Below are positions 20,061-29,849 of a stretch of DNA of 64,000 nt, one piece after another. The translations under genes were made by a program, and so were the position numbers. The stretch's first letter is position 1, and each line of letters opens with the position of its first letter. The notes beneath the pieces are model-generated. The model did not search any database. It had not been told where the DNA came from and saw nothing but the letters and a program-made list of their open reading frames with translations. The DNA is from an uncultured beta proteobacterium (GTDB lineage Bacteria; Pseudomonadota; Gammaproteobacteria; Burkholderiales; Burkholderiaceae). The stretch spans positions 1 to 64,000 of the forward strand of contig CAISYI010000089.1 of NCBI GenBank assembly GCA_903889595.1, written 5' to 3'.

Positions 20061-20462
20061 TTATTGAGCTGGAGTCTCTACAACCTTTGCAACCTTCGTA
20101 CGAGCAACTAACTTCTCTTTAATACGTGCTGATTTACCAGAACGCTCACGGAGGTAATAAAGTTTCGCACGGCGAACATCACCACGACGCTTAACTTCAA
20201 TACTTGCAATTAAAGGAGAGTAAGTTTGGAATGTTCTTTCAACACCCTCACCAGAAGAGATTTTACGAACGATGAAGCTAGAATTTAAGCCACGATTACG
20301 TTTCGCAATTACAACACCTTCGAACGCCTGTACACGCTTACGTGTACCTTCTACCACGCTTACGCTCACAATAAGTGTATCGCCAGGAGCGAATGGTGGA
20401 ATTACTTTATTGCTAGTTAGACGAGCAATTTCTTCTTGCTCAATTTTTTCAATCAAATTCAT
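20061..20462 (-). CDS. rplS: Large subunit ribosomal protein bL19
   Basis: Ribosomal protein L19, located at the 30S-50S interface. Family signatures are visible: [27 protein letters not shown], and [20 protein letters not shown]. The 133 residues include a Lys- and Val-rich C-terminal extension of about 15 residues beyond the universally conserved [18 protein letters not shown], a feature common in betaproteobacteria. Last gene of rpsP-rimM-trmD-rplS, with a terminator just downstream. Confidence 0.97.
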   Translation of the reverse strand: MNLIEKIEQEEIARLTSNKVIPPFAPGDTLIVSVSVVEGTRKRVQAFEGVVIAKRNRGLNSSFIVRKISSGEGVERTFQTYSPLIASIEVKRRGDVRRAKLYYLRERSGKSARIKEKLVARTKVAKVVETPAQ

Positions 20463-20554
20463 ATTATTTCCTTAAGTATCATTACGACGTTTTATTCCCT
20501 TGTGAATCTAAAACAACGTTGATTCGGGACTCGTAAGAGGATACGATTAAACAG

Positions 20555-21334
20555 TTATTTGTTAAGCCCAGATTCCAAAGTTTCTAAATAATCTTGCAAA
20601 ACTTTTTCATCTTTTTTACTCAACAAGCCTTTTTTGCGAGCTACCAATATAAGATCTGGACGACTCTTTTGGGTTGCAATTAATGCTTCATTACGACGCC
20701 AATCTTCTATTCTACCGTGATGTCCACCTAAAAGCACCCCCGGCACTGAAAAATTTTCATAATTTTCTGGTCTTGTATAGTGAGGACAGTCCAAAAGTCC
20801 TTCACTAAAGCTATCTTGCTGAGCAGAATTCGCATCTCCAAGTACATTTGGCCTGAGTCGAATCAGACTATCCATCACTACTAAAGCGGGTAATTCCCCC
20901 CCTGAAACCACGTAGTCACCAATACTTAATTCAAAATCAACATTTCGCTCGATAAATCGTTGATCTACCGCCTCATATCTGCCACACACAAATGTAATCT
21001 GTTCTAACTGACTCAATTCCTTGGCTAAATCCTGATTGAATACTCTACCTTGGGGAGACATCAGAACGGTTGGTCCCTTAATCTTAGTGCTAGAACTAGC
21101 AATGTCTTTTTGCACTGCTTGAAGAGTGTCCTCCAAAGGGCCTACCATCATCACCATTCCGGGGCCACCACCATAAGCTCGATCATCAACTGTCTTGCGA
21201 GTGTCACTAGTAAAGTCTCTTGGATTCCAAGTCTTTAAATGCAGGATTCCTTTTGAAAAGGCACGACTAGTCACTCCATATTGAGTGATGGCCTCAAACA
21301 TTTCAGGAAAAATGGTCAATACATCAAATCTCAT
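20555..21334 (-). CDS. trmD: tRNA (guanine-N1)-methyltransferase
   Basis: SPOUT-class methyltransferase that makes m1G37 next to the anticodon and prevents frameshifting. It shows the start MRFDVLTIFPEMF, the glycine-rich AYGGGPGMVMM, and the trefoil knot sequences ERNVDFELSIGDYVVSGGE and GVLLGGHHGRIEDWRR. Its 259 residues are normal. It lies between rimM and rplS in the conserved four-gene order. Confidence 0.97.
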   Translation of the reverse strand: MRFDVLTIFPEMFEAITQYGVTSRAFSKGILHLKTWNPRDFTSDTRKTVDDRAYGGGPGMVMMVGPLEDTLQAVQKDIASSSTKIKGPTVLMSPQGRVFNQDLAKELSQLEQITFVCGRYEAVDQRFIERNVDFELSIGDYVVSGGELPALVVMDSLIRLRPNVLGDANSAQQDSFSEGLLDCPHYTRPENYENFSVPGVLLGGHHGRIEDWRRNEALIATQKSRPDLILVARKKGLLSKKDEKVLQDYLETLESGLNK

Positions 21335-21426
21335 GTCGATGCTCTCTTGAAAATTAAAATCGTGTTGATTTTCAATGAATCTATATCAGGAATCTGCAGA
21401 TTAGATAAAGACTAAAATGTTTTCAA

Positions 21427-21975
21427 TCACCAGTCATTTTCCCAATCAACCACAATTTTCGGCTCTTCAGTTCCTCGTAAAAACACTTCCACAATGAATG
21501 GTGCCACAAAAGGGATTAAACGTTGTATTTTTACATCATCTTCTATGACCAAGACAGACTGAACGCCGTTATCCATTAATTCGGTAACATTGCCCAAGAT
21601 TTCTTGATGTTGATTAACAACAGACAAGCCAATCAAATCTGACCAATAGTATTCATCTTGACTAAGACTAGGAAAGGATTTGCGGGAAACCAAAATTTCT
21701 GCGGATTTTAGATTTAAAACCAACTCTCGATCAGTTAACCCGACAAGTTCCAGCAAAATCGTTCCACTATGATTTCTGGAAGAGTAAACCTGATAATTTT
21801 TTAAAGTAGTTAAGTCTCTGGGATGCCTAATCCAAACTTCTTTAGCCTTTAATAGAGCTACTGGATCATCTGAGAATGGACGAACTTTTAAAGCGCCCTT
21901 AATTCCGTATGCGTCAATGATCGTGCCGAGTTCAACCAAATCAGCTGGAAGGGTATCTTTCGACTCGAGACTCAA
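21427..21975 (-). CDS. rimM: 16S rRNA processing protein RimM
   Basis: Factor for 16S rRNA processing that binds ribosomal protein S19 during 30S head assembly. The N-terminal domain contains LGTIIDAYGIKGALKVRPFSD, and the C-terminal PRC-barrel domain contains YYWSDLIGLSV and ends RLIPFVAPFIVEV...VVDWENDW. Length is 182 residues. Encoded between rpsP and trmD, as usual. Confidence 0.95.
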   Translation of the reverse strand: MSLESKDTLPADLVELGTIIDAYGIKGALKVRPFSDDPVALLKAKEVWIRHPRDLTTLKNYQVYSSRNHSGTILLELVGLTDRELVLNLKSAEILVSRKSFPSLSQDEYYWSDLIGLSVVNQHQEILGNVTELMDNGVQSVLVIEDDVKIQRLIPFVAPFIVEVFLRGTEEPKIVVDWENDW

Positions 21976-22059
21976 TTGAAGATGGATAAATTAGTTGTGA
22001 AAGATTTACCGTAGCAGGTCAATCGACAAGTATGTTCAATTGACATAGGTAAATCGAGA

Positions 22060-22076
22060 GGGCCTAGTAAAGGCCC
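22060..22076 (-). promoter_or_regulatory. Stem-loop between rpsP and rimM
   Basis: A perfect 6-bp inverted repeat, GGGCCT and AGGCCC with a 5-base loop, lies in the unusually wide (127 bp) gap between rpsP and rimM. No T-run follows it on the minus strand, so it is not a standard terminator; it may be a processing site or partial attenuator that adjusts the ratio of S16 to the downstream products. Confidence 0.4.
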
Positions 22077-22102
22077 CACATTTATGCGAACTAAAATAAG
22101 AT

Positions 22103-22351
22103 TTAAGCTACAGTTTTATGCTGCTTGATTAAACGCTTAACAGTAGGAGACATTTCAGCACCAACGCCAGTCCAATAAGTTAAACGATCTTGAGCAACAC
22201 GGAAACCTTGTTCAGTTGAAATAGCACGAGGGTTATAGTAGCCTAAACGCTCGACAAAATTAGAGTCACGACGATTACGCTTGTCCGTTACCACCACACT
22301 GTAAAAAGGACGCTTTTTAGAACCACCACGAGCAAGTCGAATAACGACCAT
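22103..22351 (-). CDS. rpsP: Small subunit ribosomal protein bS16
   Basis: Ribosomal protein S16 of 82 residues, starting [17 protein letters not shown] and containing the conserved [24 protein letters not shown] split across its first half. First gene of the rpsP-rimM-trmD-rplS operon. The ribosome binding site AAGGAAA stands just before the ATG, and a good sigma-70 promoter lies about 60 bp upstream. Confidence 0.97.
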   Translation of the reverse strand: MVVIRLARGGSKKRPFYSVVVTDKRNRRDSNFVERLGYYNPRAISTEQGFRVAQDRLTYWTGVGAEMSPTVKRLIKQHKTVA

Positions 22352-22405
22352 AAGTATTTCCTTAAAATTAAATCAAAAAATTAATCGGGTACCAGAATAA
22401 GCTTA

Positions 22406-22434
22406 ACAATACTGAATTAAACTAAAAATCTCAA
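22406..22434 (-). promoter_or_regulatory. Promoter of the rpsP operon
   Basis: On the minus strand TTGAGA (-35) and TATTGT (-10) are separated by exactly 17 bp. This is the best sigma-70-like match upstream of rpsP and would give a leader of about 50 nt. Confidence 0.6.
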
Positions 22435-22518
22435 TTGGCATTCGCAATATTTCGGTTGCAAAAAGATTTCAGTAAAATTACTAATCCGGAAAACCTACTA
22501 TTTTAGCTCAAAACCAAT

Positions 22519-23037
22519 ATGACGACAAACACTTCTTCATCAAAAAAGCCTTTTTTAGGCATTTTATATCGATACATTGCCTTTTTAAGCATATTGCTAT
22601 TGGTTTCTTGCTCTTCTATCATGCCCGACTGTAATGTCTGTTCTTCCCCGCCTTTAAATGATTTAAATGGTCGTTGGACCTTAGTTCGTTGGAATCTTGC
22701 GCCACAAAATGGCCAAATCAAGCTTCGAGTGATTCCACAGGCAAGTAATTCTGAACAAATCTTTATTGAATTTGATGCGTCTAAAAGCATGCTTTCTGGA
22801 TTCACAGGATGTAATCATTTTTTCTCTAAATTGAAAGAAGATAGCAAAGGGGCTATTGAACTTGGCCCGATTGGTAGTACTCGTAAAATGTGTATGGAGA
22901 ACCAGCGAAATCAAATAGAACGAGATTTTTTAAATGTTTTAGAGGACTATCGTTCCTGGCAACAAAATCAAAACCAATTATTGTTATTTGGAAAAAGTGG
23001 TGATGTCTTAGTTTTTGCCCGTGAGAAAAAAAATTAA
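22519..23037 (+). CDS. META-domain lipoprotein, HslJ-like
   Basis: Probable outer-membrane lipoprotein of 172 residues. A hydrophobic segment (about 17-30) ends in LLLVSC, giving lipidation at Cys31. The rest resembles the META domain of HslJ: LNGRWTLVRW at its start, FTGCNHFFSKL in the middle and KMCMENQ further on. HslJ-type proteins are linked to heat-shock and novobiocin resistance in E. coli, but their biochemical role is not settled. It is divergent from rpsP. Confidence 0.82.
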   Translation: MTTNTSSSKKPFLGILYRYIAFLSILLLVSCSSIMPDCNVCSSPPLNDLNGRWTLVRWNLAPQNGQIKLRVIPQASNSEQIFIEFDASKSMLSGFTGCNHFFSKLKEDSKGAIELGPIGSTRKMCMENQRNQIERDFLNVLEDYRSWQQNQNQLLLFGKSGDVLVFAREKKN

Positions 23038-23093
23038 TTTTCCACTGTCACAGTTGCAATACAAAAGATTTAGCTAAGCATTATCATGTTGAT

Positions 23094-23540
23094 ATGACTT
23101 ACTTCAAATCAAAATTATTAACCTGCTTTTTCAGCACGTTCTTACCAGGTACCGGCTTGCATTGGGCTTACTTATATGGATTCAAAAGCAAGTGGTTCTA
23201 CTTGCAAATCACCTGTTTATTACTGGGTTTTTGGGGTTGGCTAGAGTTAGCCCATACTGAAAAAGAATCCCTGCTCGGTTGGATTACCGTCATTTTAGGA
23301 GAAGCGTCCATTTTAGCGAGTTGGTTAGCTACATTTGCCTTTGGACTTAGACTAGATGAAAAGTTCGATGCTCAGTTTAATGCTGACACTCAAGTAAAAA
23401 ATCAATCAGGATGGTTAATTATTTTATGTGTAATTTTCGCCCTCATGATAGGGGCATTTTTCCTCATGTCAGGATTAGCGATTGCTTTTGAACAATATTT
23501 CAATATGCAAATTGAAGCAGCGAGAAAAATCTCACAATAA
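23094..23540 (+). CDS. Small polytopic membrane protein with TM2-like start
   Basis: Protein of 148 residues with about four hydrophobic segments (8-24, 35-52, 59-80 and 104-130). The N-terminal FLPGTGLHWAYLYGFKSKW resembles the first part of TM2-domain proteins, which pair two helices around a short turn. Function unknown. It starts 56 bp after the META lipoprotein gene on the same strand, so they may be co-transcribed. Confidence 0.75.
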   Translation: MTYFKSKLLTCFFSTFLPGTGLHWAYLYGFKSKWFYLQITCLLLGFWGWLELAHTEKESLLGWITVILGEASILASWLATFAFGLRLDEKFDAQFNADTQVKNQSGWLIILCVIFALMIGAFFLMSGLAIAFEQYFNMQIEAARKISQ

Positions 23541-23557
23541 AGGTTTTATTCAGCGCT

Positions 23558-25345
23558 TTAGAATTGCTCGGCGCTCATCGTATTGATATTTTTACCGCCT
23601 TGAGTCACTGCAATCGCTAGACCCGGTACTTGAGTTAACATTTGCTCAGCAAAGAAAATAGCAGTAGTAATTTTTGCTCCATGGAATTCTGGATCTTCCT
23701 TTTGTAGCTGCTGAGCAATCAATAATGCCCTAGCCATTTGCCACCCAGACAATGTCAGTCCGGCTAGTCTTAAATAGGTCACACTTCCACCAAATACCGC
23801 TTTAATGTCTTCTTTGGTATTTGTAACAACATAATCTACAACCTCTTCAAAAGAGCCTCTAGCAGCCTTTAAATGGGTCAACATTCTTAATGCAGCTTCT
23901 GAGGCATTAAGAGCCAACTGTTGCTCAGTCATTTCTATTTGTCTTGCGATATGCTTGGCAACCTTTCCGCCATCTCTGAGTGTCTTTCTTCCCACTAAAT
24001 CATTCGCTTGAATCGCGGTAGTTCCCTCGTAAATCGGTAATATTCTTGCATCCCGAAAATGTTGAGCTGCACCAGTTTCTTCAATATAGCCCATGCCACC
24101 ATGCACCTGTATACCAAGACTGGCAACTTCTACCGATATTTCAGTAGAAAACCCCTTAATAATGGGAACTAAAAACTCAAAAAAAGCTTGGGACCATTGT
24201 TTTTCTTCCTCGCTCTCAGCATAATGAGCGCAATCCTGCGCCGCAGCTCCAACGTAAGCTAAACTTCGAGTTGCCTGTGTATATGCTCTCATAGTTAGAA
24301 GCATACGTTTTACATCTGGATGATGAATAATCGCTACAGGACCAGCCGAACCAGCCAAATCTCTGCTTTGTAAGCGATCTTTTGCATACTGCACTGCCCT
24401 TTGATAAGCTCTCTCTGAAACTGAAACACCTTGCATTCCCACATTAAACCTAGCGGCGTTCATCATGACGAACATGTACTCAAGACCACGGTTTTCTTGA
24501 CCGACTAAGTATCCGATCGCACCGCCATTTTCACCGAATTTCAAGACAGCAGTTGGACTAGCTTTGATACCTAGCTTATGTTCAATGGAAACGCAGTGCA
24601 CATCATTACGCTGACCCAAAGTGCCATCTTCATTTACTAGAAATTTAGGTACAACAAATAAGGAAATCCCCTTAACACCCTCAGGTGCGTCAGGCGTTCG
24701 AGCTAAGACCAGATGAATAATATTTTCAGCAAGATCATGTTCACCGAAGGTGATATAAATTTTTGTGCCAAAAAGCTGATATGTTCCATCTACCTGGGAA
24801 ATTGCCTTGGTTCTGACTAAAGCGAGATCTGACCCAGCCTGGGGCTCGGTTAAATTCATCGTACCAGTCCACTTACCAGAAATCATATTTGGTAAAAATT
24901 GATTTTTAAGTGAATCACTCGCAGCAGTCATCAAGGCTTCAATCGCCCCATCCGTTAATAATGGACAGAGTGAAAATGATAAATTCGCAGAATTCATCAT
25001 TTCTGTACAAGCCGTTGCTACTAATTTCGGTAAGCCCTGTCCGCCATACTCTTGTGGATGAAAGACACCCTGCCAGCCGCCAGTTGTAAATAGCTGATAG
25101 GCTTCTTTAAAACCCTTAGCAGTAAAAACTTGATCACCACGAATTGAGCCAGGCTCACAATCAGCTGGCCAATTGAGTGGGTCTAATACTTCTTGTGCAA
25201 ATTTAGCGCTTTCCTCTAAGATGGCCTGCGTCATCTCGGAATCTAATTCACTCTCTTGATATGCTGGTAATTTGCAAACATCTGCTAGTCCTGCAAGTTG
25301 ATTCATTACAAATGCCATTTCCTTTAAAGGGGCTTGGTAAGACAT
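23558..25345 (-). CDS. Acyl-CoA dehydrogenase, long form with C-terminal extension
   Basis: FAD-dependent acyl-CoA dehydrogenase of 595 residues, belonging to the large forms with an extra C-terminal domain (DmdC/AcdA-like). FAD and substrate motifs include TMNLTEPQAGSDLALVRTKA, FGTKIYITFGEHD, VQVHGG-like IQVHGGMGYIEETG and RILPIYEGTTAIQANDL. Electrons would pass to the ETF encoded immediately upstream (etfBA). Together with the acyl-CoA synthetase gene this forms a fatty or organic acid activation and oxidation cluster. Substrate chain length cannot be decided from sequence. Confidence 0.9.
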   Translation of the reverse strand: MSYQAPLKEMAFVMNQLAGLADVCKLPAYQESELDSEMTQAILEESAKFAQEVLDPLNWPADCEPGSIRGDQVFTAKGFKEAYQLFTTGGWQGVFHPQEYGGQGLPKLVATACTEMMNSANLSFSLCPLLTDGAIEALMTAASDSLKNQFLPNMISGKWTGTMNLTEPQAGSDLALVRTKAISQVDGTYQLFGTKIYITFGEHDLAENIIHLVLARTPDAPEGVKGISLFVVPKFLVNEDGTLGQRNDVHCVSIEHKLGIKASPTAVLKFGENGGAIGYLVGQENRGLEYMFVMMNAARFNVGMQGVSVSERAYQRAVQYAKDRLQSRDLAGSAGPVAIIHHPDVKRMLLTMRAYTQATRSLAYVGAAAQDCAHYAESEEEKQWSQAFFEFLVPIIKGFSTEISVEVASLGIQVHGGMGYIEETGAAQHFRDARILPIYEGTTAIQANDLVGRKTLRDGGKVAKHIARQIEMTEQQLALNASEAALRMLTHLKAARGSFEEVVDYVVTNTKEDIKAVFGGSVTYLRLAGLTLSGWQMARALLIAQQLQKEDPEFHGAKITTAIFFAEQMLTQVPGLAIAVTQGGKNINTMSAEQF

Positions 25346-25407
25346 TTTTTCTCCTTAACGAATGAGTCAACTAACGAACTAACAACAAATACTTCTAAAA
25401 AGACAAC

Positions 25408-26340
25408 TTATCCGAGTTCTTGAAGCAACTCTGGCACAGCTGTAAAAAGATCGGCCACTAAACCATAATCAGCAACACTAAAGATAGGTGCGTCTGGATC
25501 TTTATTAATGGCAACGATTACTTTTGAATCTTTCATACCTGCAAGATGTTGAATCGCTCCAGAGATACCAACTGCAACGTAAAGCTGTGGGGCAACAATT
25601 TTACCAGTCTGACCTACTTGATAATCATTTGGAACATAACCTGCATCTACAGCAGCACGTGAGGCACCTAAAGCGGCGCTTAGCTTATCAGCCAAAGGTT
25701 CCATCACAGAGTGATAATTTTCAGCAGAGCCGAGACCACGTCCACCGGATACGATAATTTTGGCAGCAGTTAGTTCAGGGCGATCTGATTTAACTGTCTC
25801 ATTACTTGTGAATTTGGACAAATCAGGATTTGCAACTGCGGCGATGTCTTCTACAATCGCCTGACCATCTAGGGTGGATGGCTCAAATGAAGTTGCTCTA
25901 ACCGTTAGCACTTTAATAGAATCCGTGGATTGCACCGTTGAAATAGCATTACCCGCATAAATAGGTCTCTCGAAGGTGTCGCTAGAAACAATATGGGTCA
26001 CTTCAGAAATTTGAGCAACATCTAACAAAGCTGCAATTCTTGGCAAAATATTTTTACCAAAAGGGGTAGCATTTGTCAAAATATGTGAGTAATTTTGGGC
26101 AATTGAAACAACTTGAGCACTTAAAGGCTCAGCAAGTTGATTTGCAAAGTAATCTGCTTGAGCCAATAAAACCTTGCTCACGCCATGTATTTTGGCTGCA
26201 GCGACAGCTGCTTCTCCAGCTTGATTACCAACGACAAGAATATGAACTTCGCTCGATAACTGAGTAGCTGCAGTAACTACATTCAGAGTACCCGCTTGGA
26301 TAATATTATTTTGATGTTCTGCTATGACTAATGCGACCAT
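25408..26340 (-). CDS. etfA: Electron transfer flavoprotein, alpha subunit
   Basis: Binds FAD and carries electrons from acyl-CoA dehydrogenases to ETF-ubiquinone oxidoreductase. The C-terminal FAD domain contains IIVSGGRGLGSAENY, ASRAAVDAGYVPNDYQVGQTG (here interrupted) and IAINKDP-type AINKDPDAPIF. Length is 310 residues. It begins at the base following the etfB stop codon, as in most ETF operons. Confidence 0.95.
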   Translation of the reverse strand: MVALVIAEHQNNIIQAGTLNVVTAATQLSSEVHILVVGNQAGEAAVAAAKIHGVSKVLLAQADYFANQLAEPLSAQVVSIAQNYSHILTNATPFGKNILPRIAALLDVAQISEVTHIVSSDTFERPIYAGNAISTVQSTDSIKVLTVRATSFEPSTLDGQAIVEDIAAVANPDLSKFTSNETVKSDRPELTAAKIIVSGGRGLGSAENYHSVMEPLADKLSAALGASRAAVDAGYVPNDYQVGQTGKIVAPQLYVAVGISGAIQHLAGMKDSKVIVAINKDPDAPIFSVADYGLVADLFTAVPELLQELG

Positions 26341-27090
26341 TTAGATTACCTTTGCTTCATTTTTAAGTTTTTCGACCAAAGTTTTAATATCTGGAACCAT
26401 TACACCCGCAGATCTTGCTGCAGGCTCAACCACTTTAAGTGTTTTAAGGCGTGGAGTAATATCTACACCCAGATCTTCGGGCTTCATTACATCAAGCGGT
26501 TTTTTCTTTGCCTTCATGATATTGGGCAAAGTTACGTATCTTGGCTCATTAAGCCTAAGGTCAGTCGTTACTACAGCAGGTAATTTCAATGCAAGTGTTT
26601 CTAAACCACCGTCAATTTCACGTGTAACGGATAAGGCGCCATCTTGAACAACCACTTTAGATGCAAACGTTGCCTGGGCTACATTCATTAACGCTGCCAA
26701 CATTTGGCCGGTTTGATTACTATCATCATCAATAGCCTGTTTACCTAAAATGATGATTTGTGGTTGCTCTTTATCAGCAATTGCTTTAAGAATTTTAGCG
26801 ACGGCTAACGGCTGAACTTCTTCATTTGTATCAACCAAAATACCGCGATCAGCACCAATTGCCATCGCAGTTCTTAGGGTTTCTTGACAAGTTGTTGGTC
26901 CAATGGAAACAGCAATCACTTCAGTAGCAACCCCAGCCTCTTTTAAACGAACGGCTTCCTCTACAGCAATCTCGTCAAAAGGATTCATACTCATTTTGAC
27001 ATTGGCAGTTTCAACCCCTGATTGATCTGTCTTGACTCTAATTTTGACGTTGTAGTCAATAACGCGTTTTACAGCAACTAATATCTTCAT
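26341..27090 (-). CDS. etfB: Electron transfer flavoprotein, beta subunit
   Basis: Partner of EtfA that carries AMP and docks to dehydrogenases. Start [20 protein letters not shown] and the segment [17 protein letters not shown] are diagnostic; the loop [17 protein letters not shown] contacts AMP. Length is 249 residues. It is the first gene of etfB-etfA followed by an acyl-CoA dehydrogenase. Confidence 0.96.
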   Translation of the reverse strand: MKILVAVKRVIDYNVKIRVKTDQSGVETANVKMSMNPFDEIAVEEAVRLKEAGVATEVIAVSIGPTTCQETLRTAMAIGADRGILVDTNEEVQPLAVAKILKAIADKEQPQIIILGKQAIDDDSNQTGQMLAALMNVAQATFASKVVVQDGALSVTREIDGGLETLALKLPAVVTTDLRLNEPRYVTLPNIMKAKKKPLDVMKPEDLGVDITPRLKTLKVVEPAARSAGVMVPDIKTLVEKLKNEAKVI

Positions 27091-27164
27091 GATGGACCTA
27101 AAAAATTAAATTAAATGCTTACTGCATTCTATTTTACAAAAAAGCAAAGCTAAAGTAATAACCA

Positions 27165-28826
27165 CTATACATTGATGGCTTTTAGCGAGCCGGCTCGTTT
27201 ACGCAATTCGAATTTTTGAATTTTCCCAGTTGAAGTTTTGGGTAGTTCACCAAAGACAACTGCTCTTGGCACTTTAAAGCCTGCTAAGTGTAATTTACAG
27301 TAATAAATAATCTCTTGCTCTGTCACATTAGAGTTTTGTTTAATCTCTATAAAAGCACATGGTGTTTCTCCCCACTTGGCATCCGGCTTTGCTACTACTG
27401 CAACAGCTAAGACTGCTGGATGACGATAAAGAATATCTTCGAGTTCAATGGATGAAATATTCTCTCCTCCAGAAATAATAATATCTTTACTACGGTCTTT
27501 TATTTTTATATAGCCGTCTGGATGAATCACCGCTAAATCGCCAGTATGAAACCACCCACCATAAAATGCTTCGGCAGTAGCAGTTGGGTTTTTTAAATAC
27601 CCTTTCATAGCAATATTTCCCTTAAAAACAATTTCTCCCATTGTTTGTCCATCTGCTGGCACTGGGATGAGCGTGTCCGGATCAATCACATTCATTTCTT
27701 GTTGCATGTGATAGCGAACTCCTTGACGGGCATTGAGTGCGGCGCGTTCACCAATCGGTAGACCACCCCAATCTTCATGTTTTACACAAACAGCCGCAGG
27801 TCCATATGTTTCGGTCAAGCCATAAACATGAGTGAGATCAAAGCCCATTTCTTCCATACCTTCGATCATTGAAGCAGGCGGCGCAGCTCCCGCCACCATT
27901 GCCTTCACGCCAGTTGGTAAGCCTTTTCTTAAATCTTCAGAAGCATTTACAAGTAAGCTGTGAACGATTGGGGCTGCACAATAATGAGTCACTCCCTGCG
28001 TTTTAATCGCATTAAAAATATTGATCGCATCGACTTTTCTCAAACAAACATTCACCCCAGCTCGGGCAGCGACTGTCCAGGGAAAACACCAACCATTGCA
28101 ATGAAACATGGGTAAGGTCCACAAATAGACAGGATGGCGCGGCATATCCCACTCTAGAATATTAGAGACTGCATTCGTTGCAGCTCCTCGGTGAGAATAT
28201 ACAACTCCCTTGGGATTGCCCGTTGTGCCAGAAGTGTAATTTAAGCAAATGGAATCCCACTCATCAGTAGGATATTGCCAAGCAAAATCAGCATCTCCAG
28301 AGGATATAAAAGCCTCGTAGGAAGATTTACCGATTGTCACAAATTGACCAGTATATAAATCATCTTCGACATCAATCACAATTAAATCTCGTACTTTAGA
28401 TGATGGCTCAAGAGCAGCAATTTCAATGGCTCGCGCCATAGTGTGACTAAATTCGGGATCAACAATAACAACTTTCGCCTCACCGTGGTTGAGCATGAAA
28501 GCAATAGACTCAGGGTCTAGTCGCGTATTCAAACAGTTCAAAATAGCTCCGGTCATGGGTATGCCAAAGTGAGCCTCAACCATGGGTGGTGTATTGGGCA
28601 ACATGACCGCAACCGTATCACCCTTTTTTACTCCAATGTGAGTAAGTGCACTGGCTAACTGCCTGCAACGTGTGTAAGTTGTTTGCCAATCCTGTTTAAG
28701 TGAACCATGAACAATAGCTGGGCGCTGAGGATAAATGCTTGCTGTGCGCTCAATAAAACTGAGTGGTGACATCGCTGTAAAGTTAGCCGGATTTTTGTCT
28801 AAATCCTTTTCAAAAATGGTATTCAC
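27165..28826 (-). CDS. Acyl-CoA synthetase (AMP-forming), AMP-binding superfamily
   Basis: ANL-superfamily ligase that activates a carboxylic acid through an acyl-AMP to acyl-CoA. Core motifs: NYTSGTTGNPKGVVYSHRG (P-loop), HVYGLTETYGP, WFHTGDLAVIHPDG and KDIIISGGENISS, with the catalytic Lys in the C-terminal STGKIQKFELR. The open frame extends upstream to 28931 and into the HDAC-like gene, but a GTG at 28826 with GGAAAGG about 10 bases before it gives 553 residues and avoids the overlap. The enzyme resembles medium-chain or branched-chain acid ligases; substrate unknown. Confidence 0.9.
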   Translation of the reverse strand: MNTIFEKDLDKNPANFTAMSPLSFIERTASIYPQRPAIVHGSLKQDWQTTYTRCRQLASALTHIGVKKGDTVAVMLPNTPPMVEAHFGIPMTGAILNCLNTRLDPESIAFMLNHGEAKVVIVDPEFSHTMARAIEIAALEPSSKVRDLIVIDVEDDLYTGQFVTIGKSSYEAFISSGDADFAWQYPTDEWDSICLNYTSGTTGNPKGVVYSHRGAATNAVSNILEWDMPRHPVYLWTLPMFHCNGWCFPWTVAARAGVNVCLRKVDAINIFNAIKTQGVTHYCAAPIVHSLLVNASEDLRKGLPTGVKAMVAGAAPPASMIEGMEEMGFDLTHVYGLTETYGPAAVCVKHEDWGGLPIGERAALNARQGVRYHMQQEMNVIDPDTLIPVPADGQTMGEIVFKGNIAMKGYLKNPTATAEAFYGGWFHTGDLAVIHPDGYIKIKDRSKDIIISGGENISSIELEDILYRHPAVLAVAVVAKPDAKWGETPCAFIEIKQNSNVTEQEIIYYCKLHLAGFKVPRAVVFGELPKTSTGKIQKFELRKRAGSLKAINV

Positions 28827-28863
28827 TATTTTTCTACCTTTCCACGAATGACGGGTTCTAAAA

Positions 28864-29787
28864 TCAAATTTCAGCGAGCTCTTTAATATGCGCCACCACA
28901 CTTCTAGATAATGCCGACAAGTTATATCCACCTTCTAAACAACTCACAATTCTGCCCTGAGCATATTCTTTTGCAATCTGGACGATTTGTTTGGTGAGCC
29001 AAGCATAGTCTGACTCTATTAAGCCCATTTGACCCAATTCATCTTCACGATGGGCATCAAAACCTGCTGATATAAAAATAAACTCTGGCTGAAATAACCT
29101 TAATCTTGGCAACCAAATATCCTCTACCAGCTTTCGAATTTCTGTTCCATTAGTAAATGCTGGAACAGGGATATTAACCATATTATCAGCCTGATTAAAT
29201 GTTCCAGAAAATGGGAATAGTGGGTGCTGAAAAAAACTACACATTAAAAAATGATCATTATTCATGAATGCACTTTCAGTACCATTACCATGATGGACGT
29301 CAAAATCAATAATTGCGACTCTTTGGATATCAAATTTTTCGACTGCGTACTGGGCAGCAATCGCTAAGTTGTTAAAAAAACAAAAACCCATGGCCTTATT
29401 CGGTTCAGCATGATGTCCAGGGGGTCTAATCGAACAAAATGCGTTTACTACTTCTTTATTCATAATAGCGTCTACAGCAACTAGTCCCGCCCCCGCGGCT
29501 CTAAGTGCAGCATTCCAAGTGTGGGGATTCATAACTGTATCGTTATCCACTTCTACATATCCACTTGCTGGACGAATACTTTTGACAAAATTAATATGTT
29601 CTTTAGAATGTACTAAGCTTAATTCTTCTTCTGTTGCGAGTGTTGCACTGAGCTTTACTAAATAATCATTGATCCGACTAAGTAGAAGTTGATCTTCTAT
29701 GGCACTAAGTCGCTCTGGGCATTCCGGATGATAATTTCCCATTTCGTGCTTAGTACAATCGGGATGTGAAATAAATCCGGTAGGCAT
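28864..29787 (-). CDS. Histone deacetylase family (acetoin utilisation-like) amidohydrolase
   Basis: Zinc-dependent deacetylase-like hydrolase of 307 residues. The family motifs are clear: HPECPERLSAIEDQL at the N-terminus, RPPGHHAE (catalytic His pair), GFCFFNNLAIAA, and the zinc ligands in DFDVHHGNGT and later GFDAHREDE. Bacterial members remove acetyl groups from small polyamine-type amides or from proteins; linked acyl-CoA synthetase genes suggest control of acetylated acyl-CoA ligases, which is inference. It is the first gene of the leftward acyl-CoA cluster and lies 37 bp before the synthetase. Confidence 0.9.
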   Translation of the reverse strand: MPTGFISHPDCTKHEMGNYHPECPERLSAIEDQLLLSRINDYLVKLSATLATEEELSLVHSKEHINFVKSIRPASGYVEVDNDTVMNPHTWNAALRAAGAGLVAVDAIMNKEVVNAFCSIRPPGHHAEPNKAMGFCFFNNLAIAAQYAVEKFDIQRVAIIDFDVHHGNGTESAFMNNDHFLMCSFFQHPLFPFSGTFNQADNMVNIPVPAFTNGTEIRKLVEDIWLPRLRLFQPEFIFISAGFDAHREDELGQMGLIESDYAWLTKQIVQIAKEYAQGRIVSCLEGGYNLSALSRSVVAHIKELAEI

Positions 29788-29849
29788 AATGGAAATTTGT
29801 AGTAAAGGGTTATTTGATCGTTCTATTATTACTGAAACTTTAATTATTA

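Noticed and set aside
28827-28931. Longer start of the acyl-CoA synthetase
   Set aside because: It would overlap the HDAC-like gene and has no ribosome binding site; the GTG at 28826 has one.
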